Assembly: GCA_026394015.1 (NCBI GenBank)
Contig: JAPKZA010000292.1
Coordinates: 1 to 56,060 of the forward strand
Length of the DNA stretch: 56,060 bases
Source of the DNA: Acidobacteriota bacterium
Lineage (GTDB): Bacteria; Acidobacteriota; Terriglobia; Bryobacterales; Bryobacteraceae
Direction: 5' to 3'
Position numbers and translations under genes: made by a program. Under the pieces are notes generated by a model. It had not been told where the DNA came from, searched no databases, and worked only from the letters and a program-made list of their open reading frames with translations. Below, one piece after another: positions 1 through 7,689 of the stretch (position 1 is its first letter; each line of letters begins with the position of its first letter).

Positions 1-47
1 CGGCGGAAGTCGCCCTCCGGGCTCCCCCCGCCGCCCCGGAACCCATT

Positions 48-413
48 GTGTCTTTCATCTCTTCTGCCATTCCTATTAGTCTCCTTGGATCTCGATCATT
101 AAGCCAACCTTGTGTCCAAGAAAACCGGGTCCCCTATACGATTGATCCCGCGGTGATCCGGCGTTTGCGGGAGCTACCCAAAAACGAAAAACTTGAGTGT
201 CTGCTGGCGCTCTCCGACCTCTGCGGCGTTCTCGGCAACCCACACACCCATAGCGGGCTAGGCGTTCGGAAGTTGGGAAACAAGCTCTTCGAATGCCGCG
301 GTAGCTTGGCGTTGCGGTTTGTTTTTCAAGATCGAGCCACGGATCTTTATGTCTCATTCCTGGGCGATCACGACGAGGTCAAAGCATTGCTGAGGACGGG
401 TCAGTATCGTTAG
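48..413 (+). CDS. Possible RelE/ParE-superfamily protein, 5' end uncertain
   Basis: The second half of this 121-residue frame reads like a RelE/ParE-type toxin: a helical stretch with RRLRELPKNEKL, then strands around VRKLGNKLFECRG and LRFVFQ, and a C-terminal FLGDHDEVKALLR that resembles the usual end of the fold. Proteins of this fold usually cleave mRNA on the ribosome or poison gyrase. No antitoxin gene is visible downstream, and upstream is outside the window. The start is doubtful: GTG at 48 is used here, but the frame stays open to the window edge, so the gene may begin earlier, and the first 30 residues do not look like this family. An 11-bp tandem duplication overlaps the stop codon. 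The family call rests on general pattern only. Confidence 0.4.
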   Translation: MSFISSAIPISLLGSRSLSQPCVQENRVPYTIDPAVIRRLRELPKNEKLECLLALSDLCGVLGNPHTHSGLGVRKLGNKLFECRGSLALRFVFQDRATDLYVSFLGDHDEVKALLRTGQYR

Positions 414-483
414 AGGGAAGTTAGAGGGAAGCCGTCTCCTTGGAGCGACGGGAAGACGTTAGCGGCGCAGGCGGGCCGGGACG

Positions 484-513
484 TTGACGCATTCGACACA
501 CAAGCAGTATAGT
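484..513 (+). promoter_or_regulatory. Sigma-70-type promoter for the DUF305 gene
   Basis: TTGACG (484-489) and TATAGT (508-513) are separated by 18 bp, close to the housekeeping consensus. The ATG at 519 begins six bases after the -10 box, so transcription should start at or next to the start codon and give a leaderless or nearly leaderless mRNA. No Shine-Dalgarno sequence precedes this ATG, which agrees with that reading. Confidence 0.7.
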
Positions 514-518
514 GGCGC

Positions 519-1154
519 ATGGCTATCCGGGTTGCATTTTTTGTGACGCTTGCGCTGGGCGCAACTGTGGCTTGGGGACAATCGGCCCCCATCGTACAGC
601 CGGGCGCGCCGGGTACGGCGACGACGACGGTGGCTCCGGCGAAGGCGGCGTTGGCCGTCCCGAAAGTGGCGGACGCGGACGTCGTCTTCATGCAAGGCAT
701 GATCCACCACCACTCGCAGGCGGTGGAGATGGTCGACCTGCTGCGTACGCGCGGGAAAAGCAAAGACCTGCTGGCGCTCGGCGAACGGATCACCATTTCG
801 CAAAGCGACGAGATGCGGTTTATGAAAGAGTGGCTGATGGAACGCGGTAAGCCGGTGACCATGGCACACGACCATGCGGCCCATATGGCGGGCGGCGGCA
901 TGCCGCTGATGCCGGGTATGCTCACCTCTGCGCAGATGGCCACCCTGGCCGCGGCCAAAGGAGCGGCGTTCGACCGCTTGTTTTTGACAGGAATGATCCA
1001 ACACCATACCGGCGCACTCGATATGGTGGACGATCTGTTCGACATCCCTGGTGCGGGACAGGACCCAGTCATGTTCGATTTCGCTACCGATATTGACAAT
1101 ACACAACGCGCAGAAATTGAGATTATGCGCCGCATGTTAAAGGAAATCCGTTAA
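519..1154 (+). CDS. DUF305 family secreted protein
   Basis: This 211-residue protein has an N-terminal signal peptide with likely cleavage after Ala-Trp-Gly at residue 20. It carries the two His-rich helix motifs of the DUF305 ferritin-like family: FMQGMIHHH at residues 57-65 and FLTGMIQHH at 155-163. DUF305 proteins are exported four-helix proteins often found near copper or metal-handling genes, but their biochemical role is not established. A His/Met-rich linker (HDHAAHMAGGGMPLMPGM, near residue 110) could also bind metal. The gene ends two bases before the LVIVD-repeat gene, so the two are very likely co-transcribed. Start chosen because it follows a promoter-like sequence directly. Confidence 0.9.
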   Translation: MAIRVAFFVTLALGATVAWGQSAPIVQPGAPGTATTTVAPAKAALAVPKVADADVVFMQGMIHHHSQAVEMVDLLRTRGKSKDLLALGERITISQSDEMRFMKEWLMERGKPVTMAHDHAAHMAGGGMPLMPGMLTSAQMATLAAAKGAAFDRLFLTGMIQHHTGALDMVDDLFDIPGAGQDPVMFDFATDIDNTQRAEIEIMRRMLKEIR

Positions 1155-1156
1155 GT

Positions 1157-3124
1157 ATGAAACGAACATTGACGCAGTTGGGCGGCGGGCTGGCGCTCGC
1201 TTTGTCCTTTTCCGTTAGCTATGGTCAGGCGCCCACCGCGCCGGCCAAGCCCGTGACTCCGCCTCGGCCGCCTTCGGTCTATTCCAATCCTCGCTCCGAT
1301 GCGAGCGATCCGCGCATTGGCTTGAAAGCCGGTCTGCATGATGCGGGGGAGGCGGCTTCCGGAATGGAGAAGATTGCTACGCTGCCGAAGCCTAAAGGAT
1401 TCGCCCCGGGAGATCCGGGCACGACGACGGCACCCCCTCCGACCGAACAGCAGGGCGTGGGCGGAGAAGCACCCCGGACCCCTCCGCAGCAGTATGGCTC
1501 GGCCAATACCGATTTGGCGTTCAGCGGGAATCACCTGTTCGTGGGGAACTATAACGGGATCAATTTCTACGACATCGATAACCCGGGCAAGGTGAAGCTG
1601 ATGACGTCGGTGCTTTGCCCGGGCGGGCAGGGGGACGTGTCGGTATACGGCAAACTCCTGTTTATGTCGGCCGAGGCGATGAATGGACGGATCGACTGCG
1701 GCGGGCAAGGGATCGCGTTGCCGGAGGGCTACAAGCCTCCGCCGCCTCCTCCGCCCGCGCCGGAGGGTACGCCCGCGGGAACGCGGCCGCCGCGTCGGCC
1801 GCCGCCGCCGAGTCCGGACCGGTTCCGGGGGGTACGGATTTTCGATATCAGCGACCTGGCGAAGCCGAAGCAGGTAGCGACGGTGCAGAGTTGCCGGGGG
1901 TCGCACACGCATACTCTGGTGGTGGACCCGAACGACAAGGAGAACGTCTACATCTACATTTCGGGGACGGGGCCGGTGCGGCAACCCGAAGAGTTGGCGG
2001 CGTGTTCGGCGGGGGATCCAGATAAGAATCCGGAGACGGCGCTGTTCCGGATCGACATCGTGAAAGTCCCGCTGGCGCACCCGGAGCTGGCGAAGATTGT
2101 GAGCAGCCCGCGCATTTTCAGCGATGAAAAGACGGGCGCGGCGAATGGCCTTTGGAAGGGCGGCACGCACGGCGAGGGGTTGCAGACGACCTCGCAGACC
2201 GATAAGTGCCATGACATCACAGTGTATGCGGCGATTGGTTTGGCGGCGGGGGCTTGTTCCGGGAACGGGATTTTGCTGGACATCAAAGATCCGAAGAACC
2301 CGAAGCGGATTGACGTGGTGAGCGACCCGAACTATGCGTTCTGGCATTCGGCGAACTTCAGCAATGATGGGACGAAGGTGCTGTTTACGGATGAGTGGGG
2401 CGGCGGGGCGCAGCCGCGGTGCCGGGCGACGGATCCGATGCATTGGGGGGCGGACGCGATCTTCACTTTGGATAAGGGCAAGATGAAGCTGGCTTCGTAC
2501 TACAAGATGCCGGCGGCGCAGACGGACACGGAGAACTGCGTAGCGCATAATGGCTCGCTGGTGCCGATTCCGGGGCGCGATATTCTGGTGCAGTCGTGGT
2601 ACCAGGGCGGCATTTCGCTGTTGGATTTCACGGATGCATCGCATCCGATGGAGGTCGGGTACTTTGATCGCGGTCCGATTGATGCGACCAAGCGGGGGAT
2701 GGGCGGGCAGTGGTCCACCTATTGGTACAACGGGTACATTTACGGGGCCGAGATTGCGCGGGGCGTGGATGTGTTTAAGCTAAAGCCGAACAAGTATCTG
2801 ACGCAGAACGAGATTGATGCTTCGAACCAGGTGCATTTTGACGAGTTGAACGTGCAGAACCAGCCGAAGATCGTGTGGCCGCAGAACGCGATTGTGGGGC
2901 GGGCTTACGTGGACCAGTTGGAGCGGAGCGGGGCGTTGCCGGCGGCGCGGATTACGGCGTTGATGACGGCCTTGGCGGGGACGGATAAGAAGAGCGCGGG
3001 GCAGCAGGTGGGCCTGGCGAAGGGTTTGACGAAGGATGCGGGGTCGGCGAAGTCGACGGCGGATGGGCAGAGGATGCGGGCGTTGGCGGGGATTCTGAAT
3101 ACGTTGGGAGCGGCGCGGCGGTGA
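1157..3124 (+). CDS. Secreted LVIVD-repeat (beta-propeller-like) protein
   Basis: A 655-residue exported protein with a signal peptide ending near Ser-Tyr-Gly-Gln (residue 24). Repeated segments of the type GVRIFDISDLAKPKQVATV and INFYDIDNPGKVKLM match the LVIVD repeat, which forms a beta-propeller-like surface domain of unknown ligand. A proline-rich insertion lies near residues 190-220 and interrupts the repeats, probably as a surface loop. The C-terminal 100 residues are non-repetitive and Ala/Gly/Lys-rich. It sits two bases after the DUF305 gene and its TGA stop overlaps the GTG start of the threonine-aldolase-like gene, so the three form one operon. The shared export signals suggest that all three act outside the cytoplasm. 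Confidence 0.85.
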   Translation: MKRTLTQLGGGLALALSFSVSYGQAPTAPAKPVTPPRPPSVYSNPRSDASDPRIGLKAGLHDAGEAASGMEKIATLPKPKGFAPGDPGTTTAPPPTEQQGVGGEAPRTPPQQYGSANTDLAFSGNHLFVGNYNGINFYDIDNPGKVKLMTSVLCPGGQGDVSVYGKLLFMSAEAMNGRIDCGGQGIALPEGYKPPPPPPPAPEGTPAGTRPPRRPPPPSPDRFRGVRIFDISDLAKPKQVATVQSCRGSHTHTLVVDPNDKENVYIYISGTGPVRQPEELAACSAGDPDKNPETALFRIDIVKVPLAHPELAKIVSSPRIFSDEKTGAANGLWKGGTHGEGLQTTSQTDKCHDITVYAAIGLAAGACSGNGILLDIKDPKNPKRIDVVSDPNYAFWHSANFSNDGTKVLFTDEWGGGAQPRCRATDPMHWGADAIFTLDKGKMKLASYYKMPAAQTDTENCVAHNGSLVPIPGRDILVQSWYQGGISLLDFTDASHPMEVGYFDRGPIDATKRGMGGQWSTYWYNGYIYGAEIARGVDVFKLKPNKYLTQNEIDASNQVHFDELNVQNQPKIVWPQNAIVGRAYVDQLERSGALPAARITALMTALAGTDKKSAGQQVGLAKGLTKDAGSAKSTADGQRMRALAGILNTLGAARR

Positions 3125-4227
3125 AGCGCCGGCTGTTCCTGGGTACGCCGTCGGTCGCCGCGCTTGCCGCGGCGGCGACGGCTCCGGCCTCGCTACCGGT
3201 GGTCGCTTCCGGCGATGGGTTGGCGCTTTCTCCGGCGGAGTATGCGGCAGTGCTGCACAAGCAAGGCGAGGCGGTGAAGGCGGACAACTATTCGTTGGGA
3301 GGGGTGGTTCAAGAGTTGGAAGTGAAGGTGGCGGCCGCGCTGGGGAAGGAGTTCGCGGTGTGGATGCCGACGGGCACGTTGGCCAACCACATGGCGGTTC
3401 GTTTGTTGGCCGGGGAACGGCGGCGGGTGCTGGTGCAGGCGGAGTCGCACCTTTTCAACGACTGCGGCGATTGTTGCCAGACGCTGAGCGGGCTACATCT
3501 GGTGCCGCTGGCGCCGGGCCGGGCCGGTTTTACGTTGGCCGAGGTGATGGCCGAGGTGGAGAAGGGAACTTCGGGCCGGGTGAACGTCCCGGTGGGCGCG
3601 ATGCAGATTGAGACTCCGGTGCGGCGGAAAACGGGCGAGGTGTTCGATTATGCCGAGATGGAGCGCATCTCGCGTTGGGCGAAGGAACGGAGGATTGGTC
3701 TGCATTTGGATGGGGCCCGGCTTTATCTGGCTTCGGCTTACAGCGGCATTCCGGTCGCCGATTATGCACGGCTTTTCGATACGGTTTACGTTTCGATGTA
3801 CAAGTACTTCAACGGGGCCAGCGGGGCGATGCTGGCGGGTCCGCGGGCACTGCTGGAGAACCTGTTTCACGCTCGCCGGATGTTTGGCGGGGGAGTGAGC
3901 CACTCCTGGCCTTCGGCCGCGGTGGCGAACCACTATTTTGATGGGTTTGCGGAACGGTACCGGAGGGCGATGAAGGCCTCCGAGCAGGTGATTGCGGGTT
4001 TGGGGCAGGACCGTCGGTTCGAGGTTTCGCGGATTCCGAATGGGACGAATGTGTTTCAATTGCGGCTTGGGCAGGGCGATCCGCAGCGGTTTCAGGAGCG
4101 GTTGCGCGGTGGGGGCATCGTGGTGGGAGCCCCGGTGAACGGTTGGTTCGTGCTGGCGGTGAATGAAACGTGGAACCGGGCAGCGGTCCAAACGATTCTG
4201 GGCGCCTTCGGTAACGCCATCGCGTAG
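3121..4227 (+). CDS. Exported threonine aldolase-like PLP enzyme
   Basis: The 368-residue product has the fold signature of the beta-eliminating lyase/threonine aldolase family (fold-type I PLP enzymes): HLDGAR with Asp197, which pairs with the pyridine nitrogen, and the Schiff-base lysine Lys228 in SMYKYFNGASG. Threonine aldolases split threonine into glycine and acetaldehyde. Unusually, the protein begins MKRRLFLG followed by a hydrophobic Ala-rich stretch, which resembles a Tat export signal, so it may act in the periplasm; cytoplasmic members start close to the catalytic domain. The GTG start overlaps the stop of the upstream gene by four bases, implying translational coupling. Substrate cannot be assigned; it may act on an amino acid other than threonine. 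Confidence 0.85.
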   Translation: MKRRLFLGTPSVAALAAAATAPASLPVVASGDGLALSPAEYAAVLHKQGEAVKADNYSLGGVVQELEVKVAAALGKEFAVWMPTGTLANHMAVRLLAGERRRVLVQAESHLFNDCGDCCQTLSGLHLVPLAPGRAGFTLAEVMAEVEKGTSGRVNVPVGAMQIETPVRRKTGEVFDYAEMERISRWAKERRIGLHLDGARLYLASAYSGIPVADYARLFDTVYVSMYKYFNGASGAMLAGPRALLENLFHARRMFGGGVSHSWPSAAVANHYFDGFAERYRRAMKASEQVIAGLGQDRRFEVSRIPNGTNVFQLRLGQGDPQRFQERLRGGGIVVGAPVNGWFVLAVNETWNRAAVQTILGAFGNAIA

Positions 4228-4254
4228 GCGGCCAGGACGTGATAGTCGTAGGAG

Positions 4255-5871
4255 ATGCTTCGAATTGTTTTGTTGGTGGGGATGGCTGGTCGCTTGTTTG
4301 GGCAGCACCAGCATGGCGACGCTTCGGCGGTGCGGCCGGCGGAATTGCTGGCGGGGATGGGGAGCCATAGCCATCCGATCGCGACGAAGTCCGCGTTAGC
4401 GCAAGCGTTTTTTGACCAGGGATTGGCGCTGCTGTACGGCTTCAATCACGACGAGGCGGCGCGGCTGTTTGCGCGGGCGGCGGAGCTGGATCCGGAATCG
4501 CCGATGCCGCATTGGGGCATTGCCTATGCCTTGGGGCCGAACTACAACTTGCCGGCGATGCCGGAGCGGGAGGAGAAGGCTTGGGAGGCGATCGCGAAGG
4601 CGGGGGAGCTGGCCAAGCGGGCTCCGGCACGGGAGAAGGCTTACGTCGCGGCGTTGGCGCAGCGGTATTCGAAAGACCCGAAGGCGGACCGGAGTGCGTT
4701 AGCGGTGCGGTACGCGGAGGCGATGGGCGAGGTGATGCGGAAGTTTCCGGACGATTTGGATGCGGCGACGCTTTACGCCGAGGCGAAGATGGATTTGCGT
4801 CCGTGGCAGTTGTGGACTTCGACAGGGGAGCCGGCGCCGGGGACCTTAGAGATTTGCCAAGTGTTGGAGGGGGTGCTCAGGCGGAACCCTATGCACCCGG
4901 GGGCCAACCACTACTACATTCACGCGGTGGAGGCGTCGCCGCAGCCGGAGCGGGCGTTGCCGAGCGCCGAACGATTAGGCGGGCTGACGCCGGGGGCGGG
5001 GCACTTGGTGCACATGCCGTCGCACATCTACTCGCGGATGGGGGAGTTTGAGAAGGCGGCGGTGGTGAACGAAGTGGCTTCTGAGGTTGATCGGGAATAC
5101 GTGGCGCGGTCGGGGGCCAAGGGGATGTATCCGTTGGGGTACTATTCGCACAATCTGCATTTTGTGGCTTATTCGCGGATGATGCAGGGCCGGTATCAGG
5201 ACGCGCGGGAGTACGCGCAGCGGTTGCGAAAGAACGTGGCGGGGGCGATCGACGGTATGCCGATGTTGGGGGCTTATGGGGCGTATGAGTGGCTGGTGCT
5301 GGTTCGTTTTGAGAAGTGGGAGGAGCTGAGGAAGGAAGCGACGCCGACGGAGAAGGATCTGTTTTTGCGGGCGATGTATTTATACGCGCAGGGTGCGGCG
5401 TTGGCGGCGACGGGGAAGGCGGACGAAGCGCAGAGGTGGCAGGAGATGATCAAGGCGATCGCCAAGGATATGCCGGCGGAGGCGGTGGCGATGTTTAACC
5501 CGGCAAAACAGGTGTTGGCGTTAGCGAGTATGGACTTGGGGGCACGAATCGCGCGAAGCCGGGGGGAGAGGTCGCTGGAAGTGGAGCAGTGGAAGATGGC
5601 GGTGGAGTTGGAGGATGGGTTGGCGTACATGGAGCCGCCGGATTGGTATTATCCGACGCGGGAATCGCTGGGGAAGGCGCTGTTGCGGTATGGAAGGGCG
5701 GAGGAGGCGGAGTGGGTATTTCGGAAGGATTTGGAAAAGAATCCGCGCAATGGGCGCTCGTTGGCGGGCCTGTTGGAGAGCTTGCGCGTGCAACAGAAGG
5801 GCGAAAGTATTGTTTTCGTCGAGAAGGAGTTTCGGGAGGCGTGGCGGCGGGCCGATTCTCCGGCCCGCTAA
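4255..5871 (+). CDS. Tetratricopeptide-repeat protein
   Basis: A 538-residue protein with a short hydrophobic N-terminus (possible signal peptide, then a His-rich HQHGD stretch) and TPR-like helix pairs throughout, for example FNHDEAARLFARAAELDPES and the HMPSHIYSRMGEFEKA block at residues 253-268. The HMPSHIY motif marks a family of acidobacterial and proteobacterial TPR proteins with no assigned function. The ATG at 4255 directly follows GGAG, with no spacer, and a GATAGT box ends eight bases before it, so initiation could be leaderless. The stop codon interlocks with the convergent PilZ gene through a shared CTAA. TPRs usually build protein-binding scaffolds; no partner is indicated. Confidence 0.8.
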   Translation: MLRIVLLVGMAGRLFGQHQHGDASAVRPAELLAGMGSHSHPIATKSALAQAFFDQGLALLYGFNHDEAARLFARAAELDPESPMPHWGIAYALGPNYNLPAMPEREEKAWEAIAKAGELAKRAPAREKAYVAALAQRYSKDPKADRSALAVRYAEAMGEVMRKFPDDLDAATLYAEAKMDLRPWQLWTSTGEPAPGTLEICQVLEGVLRRNPMHPGANHYYIHAVEASPQPERALPSAERLGGLTPGAGHLVHMPSHIYSRMGEFEKAAVVNEVASEVDREYVARSGAKGMYPLGYYSHNLHFVAYSRMMQGRYQDAREYAQRLRKNVAGAIDGMPMLGAYGAYEWLVLVRFEKWEELRKEATPTEKDLFLRAMYLYAQGAALAATGKADEAQRWQEMIKAIAKDMPAEAVAMFNPAKQVLALASMDLGARIARSRGERSLEVEQWKMAVELEDGLAYMEPPDWYYPTRESLGKALLRYGRAEEAEWVFRKDLEKNPRNGRSLAGLLESLRVQQKGESIVFVEKEFREAWRRADSPAR

Positions 5872-6215
5872 AGTTCCGGCTGGTTAGCCGGAACTAGTCT
5901 CTGCGGATCGAAAAGGTGGAGCGGTTTGAATTGGCGCTTGGACCATTTGCTGCCGGGTTCGAACTGGACTCCGACAAAGAAGCCGATATCCCGGTAGACG
6001 CAGTACCGGACCTGGCCGACATAGTCGCCCTTCGGGCCGCTGACGGTTAGGATCGTATTCAAGGGGATCTCAGCATCCATTTGGAGGCAAACTCCGGATT
6101 CTGAGATATCTTCAAGGTTGGCAATCGTCTTCTTCCGCCCACCCGCGTTGTCACGCCAGTGGACCTCGATGAGATCTGCGCACATTAGTCGGGGCTCAAA
6201 GCGCCTGTTCCGCAT
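5868..6215 (-). CDS. PilZ domain protein, predicted c-di-GMP receptor
   Basis: A 115-residue single-domain protein. It has both parts of the PilZ signature for cyclic di-GMP binding: RxxxR (Arg5 to Arg9, in RRFEPR) and DxSxxG (in LEDISESGV, about residue 37). Both are intact, so nucleotide binding is expected. PilZ proteins pass the c-di-GMP signal to motility, adhesion or polysaccharide-export targets; as a stand-alone domain this one needs a partner that is not evident here. The gene converges on the TPR gene and shares a 4-bp CTAA with it, where each strand reads a stop codon. Confidence 0.85.
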   Translation of the reverse strand: MRNRRFEPRLMCADLIEVHWRDNAGGRKKTIANLEDISESGVCLQMDAEIPLNTILTVSGPKGDYVGQVRYCVYRDIGFFVGVQFEPGSKWSKRQFKPLHLFDPQRLVPANQPEL

Positions 6216-6268
6216 ATACCTATCTATCGACGCCGGGATGGAATTTGAGTATCCGACGCTTGCAATAA

Positions 6269-6294
6269 TTTAACCCTACGACGTCTAGGGTAAA
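6269..6294 (-). terminator. Hairpin downstream of the RraA-like gene
   Basis: ACCCTA (6273-6278) pairs with TAGGGT (6286-6291) around a 7-nt loop, and outer TTT/AAA pairs can extend it past one bulged base. Read on the minus strand it follows the RraA-like stop by about 30 nt and runs into an A/T-rich TTAAATTATT. It could end that transcript or be part of the promoter region of the PilZ gene. The rest of 6216-6322 holds nothing recognisable. Confidence 0.35.
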
Positions 6295-6322
6295 CTGCTA
6301 TTGAATTGAGTACTAGGGTCAG

Positions 6323-7069
6323 TTAAATCCGATTGAAAACTTCGACGGCTTTGCTGAGCGCCTTGTGGAGTCGAATGAAGGGTACCATTTTGGTTTCGCG
6401 CTCGTCGATCTCCTGGGCTCGTTTGAGGACTTCGGCGGCTTGGGCGGCGGGAACGCGGACGACGCCGTCTTCATCAGCGACGATGATGTCGCCGGGTTTG
6501 ACTTCGACGCCGGCGCATTGGACGGGGACGTTGCGGGCGACGCCGGCGAAGCGGCTGACGGTGCTGGAGGGGACGACGCTACGGCCGTAGATGGGCAGGC
6601 CGAGGGAGCGGACCTCTTTTAGATCGCGGACGCCGCCATCGACGATGACTCCGGCCATGCCGCGGGCCTTAGCTGCGGTGGCCATGAGGCCGCCGATGCC
6701 GGCGACGTCGATGCCGTCCTTGATGACGATGACGCCGACTTCGCCGGGGTTGCCGTTGTCGATCATGGCGGTGGATTCGCGGGTGGAGAGGGAGGGGGTG
6801 GCTTTTTCGGGGGTGGTGGGTTCGAGGTAGACGGTGACGGCGCGGCCGACGGCGCGGGCGGTGATGGTGCGGGGGCGCATGTCGTGGGACATGAAGCCGC
6901 GTTGGCCGGTGATCTGGTCGACGGCGTCGGCGACGGCGGCGACGGTGACGATTTCATAGCCAGCGAGGAGGGGATCTTTGGAGGTTGTCTTGCGGGCGGC
7001 CTGGAAGCCGAAGCCGAGGAGAGCGCAGGTGCCGACGGCGAGCGCGAGAGTTTTGTTGCGAGATAGCAT
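6323..7069 (-). CDS. RraA-like protein (HMG aldolase/RraA superfamily) with N-terminal export or anchor segment
   Basis: The 248-residue product matches the RraA-like fold, which includes RNase E inhibitor RraA and 4-hydroxy-4-methyl-2-oxoglutarate aldolases. Visible signatures are GGLMATAAKARG (126-137) and VDGGVRD (143-149), where Arg148-Asp149 are the usual substrate and metal residues; the first motif has Gly127 where many relatives have Glu. About 25 residues at the N-terminus form a hydrophobic segment ending GFGFQAA, which is a signal peptide or membrane anchor and is unusual for this normally cytoplasmic family. It is transcribed divergently from a membrane protein gene across only 20 bp. 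A lyase or decarboxylase role is possible; an RNase regulator role is unlikely for an exported protein. Confidence 0.75.
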   Translation of the reverse strand: MLSRNKTLALAVGTCALLGFGFQAARKTTSKDPLLAGYEIVTVAAVADAVDQITGQRGFMSHDMRPRTITARAVGRAVTVYLEPTTPEKATPSLSTRESTAMIDNGNPGEVGVIVIKDGIDVAGIGGLMATAAKARGMAGVIVDGGVRDLKEVRSLGLPIYGRSVVPSSTVSRFAGVARNVPVQCAGVEVKPGDIIVADEDGVVRVPAAQAAEVLKRAQEIDERETKMVPFIRLHKALSKAVEVFNRI

Positions 7070-7089
7070 ACAGGCGCTATTCTACTGGA
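7070..7089. promoter_or_regulatory. Bidirectional promoter with superimposed -10 boxes
   Basis: The 20 bp between two divergent start codons contain TATTCT on the plus strand (7078-7083) and TAGAAT on the minus strand (7084-7079), so five bases serve both. The plus-strand box ends six bases before ATG 7090 (leaderless geometry) and the minus-strand box nine bases before ATG 7069. A plus-strand TTGCGA at 7056-7061, 16 bp upstream, is a possible -35. Confidence 0.5.
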
Positions 7090-7686
7090 ATGCGCATAGG
7101 AGCCATATTGGCCAACTTGGCGGTGCTGTTTTTGTTCGGGGTGATTGTGCCGTGGGTGAAGGGGATTGAATTCCTCGATCTGTTTTTGTTGATCCCGTAC
7201 GCGTTGCTTTCGGTGTTCTATGTTTCGCCGCGGGCGGTGGCGGTGGCGTTTGAGTCGCCGATTTCGTTGGCGGCGTTGGGGCGGACGGCGCTGGTCGGTT
7301 GGGCGATCGGGGTGTTGATTCTGGTGATGGGGTTTACGACGGTGAACGTGGCGATTGGCCATCAGGTGTTGCCTCCGCTGCCGGTGTTGTTGTGCCTGGT
7401 GGTGTTGAGTTTGATGGCGTGTTTGTTGACGGCGGCGGTGGCGGTGCGGGTGGCGATGGGGGCGGCGACGGAGGACGTGGCCCGGCGCCGAATTCGGATT
7501 GGATTTTTGGTCTTACTGTGCGCGGCGCTGGGGATTCCGCGGGCGTTAAGCGATGAAGCGACCGGAGAGATTCTAGCGTGGTTGACCGCGGAGGGGATGG
7601 TGCAGGGGACGATGATTTTGGTTCCGGTGATGGCGGTGGGGACGATTTGGCTGCTGCGGGTGAGACTGGCGCGATACACTGGCTAG
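7090..7686 (+). CDS. Hypothetical integral membrane protein
   Basis: A 198-residue protein with about five or six hydrophobic segments spread over its length (for example ILANLAVLFLFGVIVPWV, ALVGWAIGVLILVMGFTT and LPPLPVLLCLVVLSLMACLL). No family could be recognised. The start used is ATG 7090, because the longer upstream frame would overlap the divergent RraA-like gene and encode an Arg-rich unlikely sequence, while a -10-like box sits six bases before this ATG. It ends three bases before the heptose-kinase-like gene, so the run 7090-10305 probably forms one operon of envelope-related genes. Confidence 0.7.
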   Translation: MRIGAILANLAVLFLFGVIVPWVKGIEFLDLFLLIPYALLSVFYVSPRAVAVAFESPISLAALGRTALVGWAIGVLILVMGFTTVNVAIGHQVLPPLPVLLCLVVLSLMACLLTAAVAVRVAMGAATEDVARRRIRIGFLVLLCAALGIPRALSDEATGEILAWLTAEGMVQGTMILVPVMAVGTIWLLRVRLARYTG

Positions 7687-7689
7687 TTC

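Noticed and set aside
1151-2644. 497-residue minus-strand open frame
   Set aside because: Shadow of the LVIVD protein; Arg-rich, no signal or domain.
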